Source of the DNA: Lenzites betulinus
Taxonomy: Eukaryota > Basidiomycota > Agaricomycetes > Polyporales > Polyporaceae
Direction of reading: 5' to 3'
DNA length: 64,000 nucleotides
Assembly: GCA_022264855.1 (NCBI GenBank)
Contig: JABYQU010000001.1
Location: forward strand, 558,001 to 622,000
Shown: positions 58,800 through 64,000 of the stretch, piece by piece
How positions within the stretch are numbered: position 1 is the stretch's first letter
Layout of the letters: each line of letters starts with the position of its first letter
The notes under the pieces: generated by a model
The model's database searches: none
What the model was told of the DNA's origin: nothing
What the model saw: the letters and a program-made list of their open reading frames with translations, nothing else
Program-made: the position numbers and the translations under genes

Positions 58800-61700
58800 C
58801 TATGATTCCGTCGTACGAGACGTCGCCAGCAATTCCAGGAGTTTCTCGATCCTTTCCATCTGCGTTGAGAGTGCGCCTAACTGGCTCTCAACGGCGGAGA
58901 GTCGCTGTTCGGTATTCTTGCCGGCTTCACTGTCCTTTACCTCCTCGACCTTCTCCTTGCAAAGGATTAGACTGTGCATCGCCTTGTGATTGCCTTTCGA
59001 GATTCCCCCCAACTTCTCGTCGCAGTCGTGACAGACGAACACGTCCGTGCCTGTTGTAGCAGAATACTCTTTCAGCGAACCGCCGGAAACAATGACCACG
59101 AAGACGCACCAATGCAGTCGATGCAGTACCAGCACGGATACGACACCGATAAGGAACACGACACGCAAGTCGGCACGATTAGTTTTTCCTCTTCTGACTC
59201 GGAATCGGAGCTATATGCTGCCTCGCGGCCCTGGTTCTTGGTCTTCGGCTCGTCCGTTTTTTCATCGCCCGTCTTCTCAGCGGCTTCCGCTGCTCGCAGG
59301 GCATTGTCGACGAGCTTCCTCGAGTGCACGAGGTTCGCGTCCGACATCCGCAGGATCTTGCCGATCTCGCGGTGCTGGTGGATGGCTCTCCGCACCTTGA
59401 CGAAGTCGTGCGTGGGCACGTGAGGTTCGGGGCAGTCGGGGCGTGTCTTCGTCGCCTCTCGGCAGGCCGGCTTGTCGCAGAAGTCGAGCGTCCAATCGGA
59501 GCCGCACTTCAGACACATGAGGCGGGCGCCGTGTATTGACTGGCCGCACGCGTCGCAATCCGCTCTGCGAAAGAGACAGTTAGTTCCGCAAGGCCAGCAC
59601 AGATGAGTTATGGTCGGTGGTCCTTACGATTGCCGAGGGACCGGCCGCTGATTGTAGTCCTTGAGCACGTAGAAAGTGCGAATGTCTTCGCAGGTCGCCG
59701 TACGGTCCAGAACGGCAAACCGATCGAGATCCTCAGACGTGGATGCCGAGTCCGTCTCCCGCTCCAGCAACTCCAAGTACTCCTTCCTAATGTCACGGCG
59801 TTCCTTCAGGAATGACCACGAGAACATCTTCCGCCGCACTTCGTTGTGCACCGCCGTCAGGGCATATTTCCAAAGCGCGCGTATCTTGTTGTCCTCGAAT
59901 TCCTGGAGCGGAGGCCGTGCGATGAGAACCTCTGGAGGAATCCGCTTGAAGATGAAGCGGTATGGCTTGTCGTCTTCCTCGTAGCCCCAGCTGCCAGAGA
60001 GCGTTTCGCCGTCGTCTTCTAGCGTCCCCTTGAAGTACGTCTTCTTGAGACGCGCTGAGTACGTCCTTTTGAAGTGGTACTCCACCGAGCCGTCTTCCAT
60101 CTTCTTGTACCCGCCGAGAATAGTGTAGGTGGTCCCGTGGGCAGCGGTGTCCGACGCCTCGTAGGACGAATGGTCGGCGGACGCACAGAAAGAGAATGAG
60201 ATGATGGCGGTGATGGGCCAACGCTCAGCGCCGATGAGCCCGTTCCACCGTCCTAGGCTAGTGATGGGTGCGTCAGTTACGCGACAAGCCAATGACTAGC
60301 ATTTGGGAGCGTACATGACTCTGACATCGTCGTCCGCCTGCACATCATTGTCGGTGACGGGTTCTTCCACAGTCTTGTAGAGACTGTCAGCCGCGGAGGG
60401 GTAGTTCAGGAGCTTCGAGGGGTCGATATCCTGGTCTTCGTCCGCGTCGCGGTATTCACATTCGTCAAACTCCCAAACTCTCAGGTTCTCCAAAGACCAA
60501 AACTTCTTGTCGTCGTGCCAGTAGTCGAACTGACGCGAATTTTTAAGTGAGCGGGAATTTAAAAGTGTACGGAATTGCACGCACGAGTTCGTTGGCGTGC
60601 GCCTTGAACTGCTGCTTGGGGTCCAGATTCTGCTGCTTGAAGAGCGCTGAATAGGTTGACGTATCAGGGGAACACGTTTGCAGAAGACAAAACTCGGGAC
60701 CCACTCTCGAGGTCATTATGGCGGATGTCTACAGCATCCAACACCCACACGATCGTGTCCGCAGAGTCCCACAGCTCGTCCTTGTGGACCACCATCTTCC
60801 GACACAGGCGGAAGATCTCGAAGTCGCGCTTGAGGAGGAGGTAGAGCAGGGGGAAGAGGTACTAGAGAGATGTCAGACATCGCTCTCGACGAGGCGCGGT
60901 TATCATGGGAGCGTACCTTCTCTATCCGGCCGGGACCCGTGATCAGGGTGAGCGTGTCCATCGCGTCAATATCGTATTTGACTGTCTCGAGACCCACGCG
61001 CAAGCGCTGCTCCTCGGAATCTATGTAACTTTGGAAGCGCGCCTGGAGCGCATCGGATTCGTGGGCGCACACGAAGGAGGATGTCAGCGTGCAAACACGC
61101 TTGTACACGCCCCTGAGGTACATCTCCACAGCGCGCGAGTTCGCAGGGAGAATGGGGAGTTCCTTGACGGGGGTGGGTGTCTGTTCTTCTTGAGGAGGCT
61201 CCACCGCATCGGAGGACCCTTTGGAAAGCTCGTCCTCCGGATGACCCTCTGCAGGTGTCACGTCGGCAACGGGAGGCTCTTCGGCGGAAACTACCGCGGC
61301 AAGGGTGCCTTCGGCTGATTCACCTGGCGTAGGGGTGGGCTCTACTGGCGTCTCTTCCGTAAGAGCGCCTTCAAGGGACTCTTCCGCGACAGACGCTTTT
61401 GTGTTGGATGGCGCTGGCTTTGACTGGACTGCAGGGGAAGGTAGGATCTTGTCCGCGAGTTGAAAGATCGTCTTCGAGGCCTTCGTCTCATCATGGGGGA
61501 TAGCCTGCATCGCGAACATCTTACTGAACAAGGTGATGATCTTGCTCCGGTAGTACGTTGCCGTAATCTGCCAACCTAGTACAAATCTGTCAGCAGGGAA
61601 GGTATCTGTTGCTCGCCCGCGTTCGCACCGTACCTATAGCCCAGTAGGCGATCCAGTGAGGAAGACTAGTAGTAAAAGATATTTTCGTCAGGAATTACTA

Positions 61701-63614
61701 GTAGAGAGGATCGACCGGTCGCGCACCTCCACCCTTGCGGACGCGCCGCAGTGAACTGGTTCACTTCGGCGATAGTGATAAACCCTGAGGCGTCGTCATC
61801 GAATGCTTCTGCGATAGACTGGAGTTTATTGACGGTGATCCACTCCAACGCCCACTCGTCATCGTCAGAGATTGTACTTGTAACGGACTGTGGGGCATCG
61901 GAGCCGGTCGTCTTGCCTTTCTTCTTGATCTCGAATTGTTCGCGGTAGTAGTCGCGGAGGGCAAGAACGAAGTGGCGGGCCTTGACGTGCCCCGGCCAGT
62001 TCTATGAACAGCCGCGTTTAGCCAAGAAAGGGGAAGTGTTAGAGAGCGGAGGATATCTACCATCTCTTTCCAAATCGCGTGGATATCCTGTGTCAATATC
62101 CCAGATGAGCGATCGCCCCGGTCAGATACAAAGACTACACGCACAGGGTCGATGATCCTGTTATGCGGACCGGACAGGAATGCGTTGATGATACGATCGC
62201 CTTCGTGGTGCACCGCTCCTCGCATCTCCTCCATGATCTCTCGCTGCTGCATCTTCAACTTGCGCTCGAAGACTTCGAAGTTTTTCTTGATCGCAACTTC
62301 GGGGCTCTCGAACAACTCCAACTTGAGCAAATCGAGGTTGCTGTCCTTCCCGAGGTAGCTGTTGTGGTCTGGCCCGTCGCGCTCGCCCCGTTTCGAGGTG
62401 GTGGTCGCGGAGGACGCCTTGAACTCAAGCATTTCTTTAAGCGCTTCGTTGCTGTCCATCACCGCCCGTGCACCGCCTTTCTTCTGTACAAGTACCGAGA
62501 GTTCCTTGAACTCCGGCGTCATCGTGGTTGTGAAAAACTCCAGCAGCACGTTGATCTTCGAGTCCAGCGTGTCGAGCTTGTGGTTCGCATCGTCGACCCC
62601 TAGACCTGTGTGGACAGAGAGCTCGAAGGTGAAAGACTTGCGGCGCTGCGCGAAGAGGTCGATGTAACCCTTGAGAGTACCCTCCCAAAGCGAGCCCTTG
62701 ATGACTTTAACGACCAGGCGCTTTTTGGAATAAGCGTCGCAGGCGTTCCCACACGCGGTGATGTCGTCCGCTGTCTGCTTGACGAGGCGCTGCATGCGAC
62801 CCTCGATGGACATCCCGTCCGGTCCGATGCTTTCACGATCCTTGATAGACCGCAATCTAGCATGTCGTAAGGCTCCTCGTCGCGTCCCGAAACGATACAA
62901 GTACGTACTGAAGGAGGGCCTCCATCATGTCCTTCATCTGGAGGAACATAGCAGCGATTTTCTTGTCGTTGTCCCGTCGCTTCAGATCGAGCTCGACGAC
63001 GACTCGGAATGCTCCAACGGCGACTGCAGAAAATTCAGTACTGGTACGGCGGATTCGAAGCAGCCATACCGACTTTTGATGAAGGGGTGTATGTTTGCGA
63101 CCTCGTCAAGGGCCTTCAAGACTCCAGGAAGGCTGTCGACTAGGGTGTTCACGCCGTCCCGTACAAACTTCATAGCATCGCTCTCATAGACTGGCTTGAG
63201 CGGAGAGGCATAGCTCTGTGCGCTACTGACATCCGTGGTGATCGCATTAAGCATCTCTCCTGAGGATTGGAAGTCATGAGTATATGCAGCATTTACGGAC
63301 ACAAATATGCACGTACCTGATTTGTTTACTATTTTGACGGCCTTTGAGTCCTTGTACTTGGCGAAATCGCTCTTCGCATCACCGATACTCTTGAAAGCGG
63401 CATCCAGCCGCTTCGACGTATCGAGCTCATCGTTGTTGAGGGGCTCAGGCTGTGGTATGCTGATAGCAGGTACGACCGCGGAACCTACGCCGTTCACGGG
63501 AAGCTCATCCGGAGAAGCGACTTGTGGTATGGGGAAGTCCACGTGTTTAGATTTAGTCTCCGCTGTAGGCTCCGGCGGGCTCGTGTCCTTGTGCTTGTTA
63601 AAGAACGGGGGCAT
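58800..63614 (-). CDS. Large EF-hand protein with two C-terminal ZZ-like zinc fingers
   Basis: Thirteen exons: 63614-63317, 63259-63074, 63023-62909, 62856-62061, 62001-61727, 61665-61634, 61575-60917, 60861-60705, 60646-60585, 60529-60315, 60257-59628, 59564-59110, 59050-58800; 1376 aa, every join in frame. Order: disordered start; helical region of the type seen before STAND or signalling modules (VAVGAFRVVVELDLKRRDNDKKIAAMF); EF-hand DDDASGFITIAEV near residue 540; SLPHWIAYWAIGWQI; a 100-residue acidic Pro/Glu/Thr insert; a lipid-protein-like beta region; then two Cys/His fingers, CDACGQ...CLKC...FCDKPAC...H and CVSC...CWYC...CHDC...H, and a coiled-coil tail. Such proteins recur in agaricomycetes; function unknown, perhaps a calcium-dependent signalling scaffold. 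Confidence 0.85.
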
Positions 63615-63688
63615 TTGTGGGAGTGCTAGGGGAGGGAAATAGAGATGGAGTCCGAGCGCAGCAGCACGATGGTTTTATTCACTGCTAG

Positions 63689-64000
63689 CTATGAAGGATG
63701 CGCGCTCTGTCGTGACAGGGACGGCATGCATGCGCAGTGGATGATATAGCGCGTCCGAGGGGAAATGTGCTTGTGAAGGCCGAGCTTCTGGTCGTGACGA
63801 TAGCGATCTAGTACAGGGCATTTGTCAATGGCAGTGGAGATGAACGTTTGAACAATCGTGTGGTCTGATCGCTGATCCGCGAGAATCGATCTCTCATTCT
63901 GGCCCCAGCGAGGTTGCATCGGATTGATCTGCAGTGCAAGCGCAGGCTACAGGCACGCTGTGGGTACGCTCACCGGGTGGGAAGTAATGTCCCGCGAAAG
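63689..64000 (-). CDS. Possible 3' exon of a gene that enters from the right edge
   Basis: Not recognised. An open minus-strand stretch of about 80 codons (63925-63689, ending SRQSAHPS) follows a plausible splice acceptor (CTGCAG at 63926-63931) and a donor (CCCG|GTGAGC near 63977). The upstream exon is cut by the window edge, so neither frame nor product can be confirmed. Confidence 0.3.

Overview
The window looks like the genome of a wood-decay basidiomycete, most likely Polyporales (Agaricomycetes). Genes are cut by many 48-75 nt GT-AG introns, with several exons of only 5-19 nt, and intergenic spaces are short. The gene set includes a class II heme peroxidase with the residues of a versatile peroxidase, a CBM1-tagged xylan esterase, two P450s, a caleosin, a HET-domain gene and a large EF-hand/ZZ protein. 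All gene models were built by reading splice sites by eye. Every internal junction was checked for frame continuity; one failed and is reported.

Layout: 1-0.7 kb, metallo-beta-lactamase-fold lactonase (runs off the left edge). 1.2-3.5 kb, TCP11 family. 3.9-5.3 kb, secreted acetyl xylan esterase. 6.1-8.1 kb, NIPA-type Mg transporter, divergent from a DUF262 gene (8.4-10.0 kb), which converges on DCC1 of the Ctf18-RFC clamp loader (10.2-11.7 kb). 12.4-13.7 kb, Ser-rich single-span membrane protein. 15.2-17.7 kb, P450. 20.9-22.5 kb, iron-ADH/maleylacetate-reductase-like protein. 23.7-25.5 kb, DUF6533-like membrane protein. 29.0-30.9 kb, cation diffusion facilitator. 32.6-34.0 kb, versatile-type peroxidase. 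34.4-36.5 kb, P450. 37.8-38.8 kb, caleosin. 39.2-40.8 kb, intact Tc1 transposon. 40.9-42.8 kb, CECR5-type HAD hydrolase, divergent from a dysferlin-domain peroxin (43.0-44.8 kb). 45.4-47.7 kb, HET protein. 48.2-49.7 kb, dynamitin. 50.0-50.1 kb, tRNA-Ser(GCT). 50.2-58.3 kb, nested transposons. 58.8-63.6 kb, EF-hand/ZZ protein. A gene fragment runs off the right edge.

The most unusual part is 50.0-58.3 kb. A palindromic element (arms of about 733 bp outside, diverged arms inside) lies just upstream of the tRNA-Ser gene and is flanked by a 12-bp direct repeat. A Ty1/copia retrotransposon with apparently identical 500-bp LTRs, an open 1473-codon polyprotein and a 5-bp target duplication has inserted in its left arm. 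The intact right arm preserves the empty-site sequence, so the order of insertion is clear.

The host genes form no single pathway. Esterase, peroxidase, P450s, caleosin and the Fe-ADH-like enzyme fit a lignocellulose and aromatics metabolism. The rest is ordinary cell biology: cohesion, peroxisome, dynactin and metal transport. Gene-poor gaps (17.7-20.9, 25.5-29.0, 30.9-32.6 and 36.5-37.8 kb) hold old dispersed repeats and no gene I can support.
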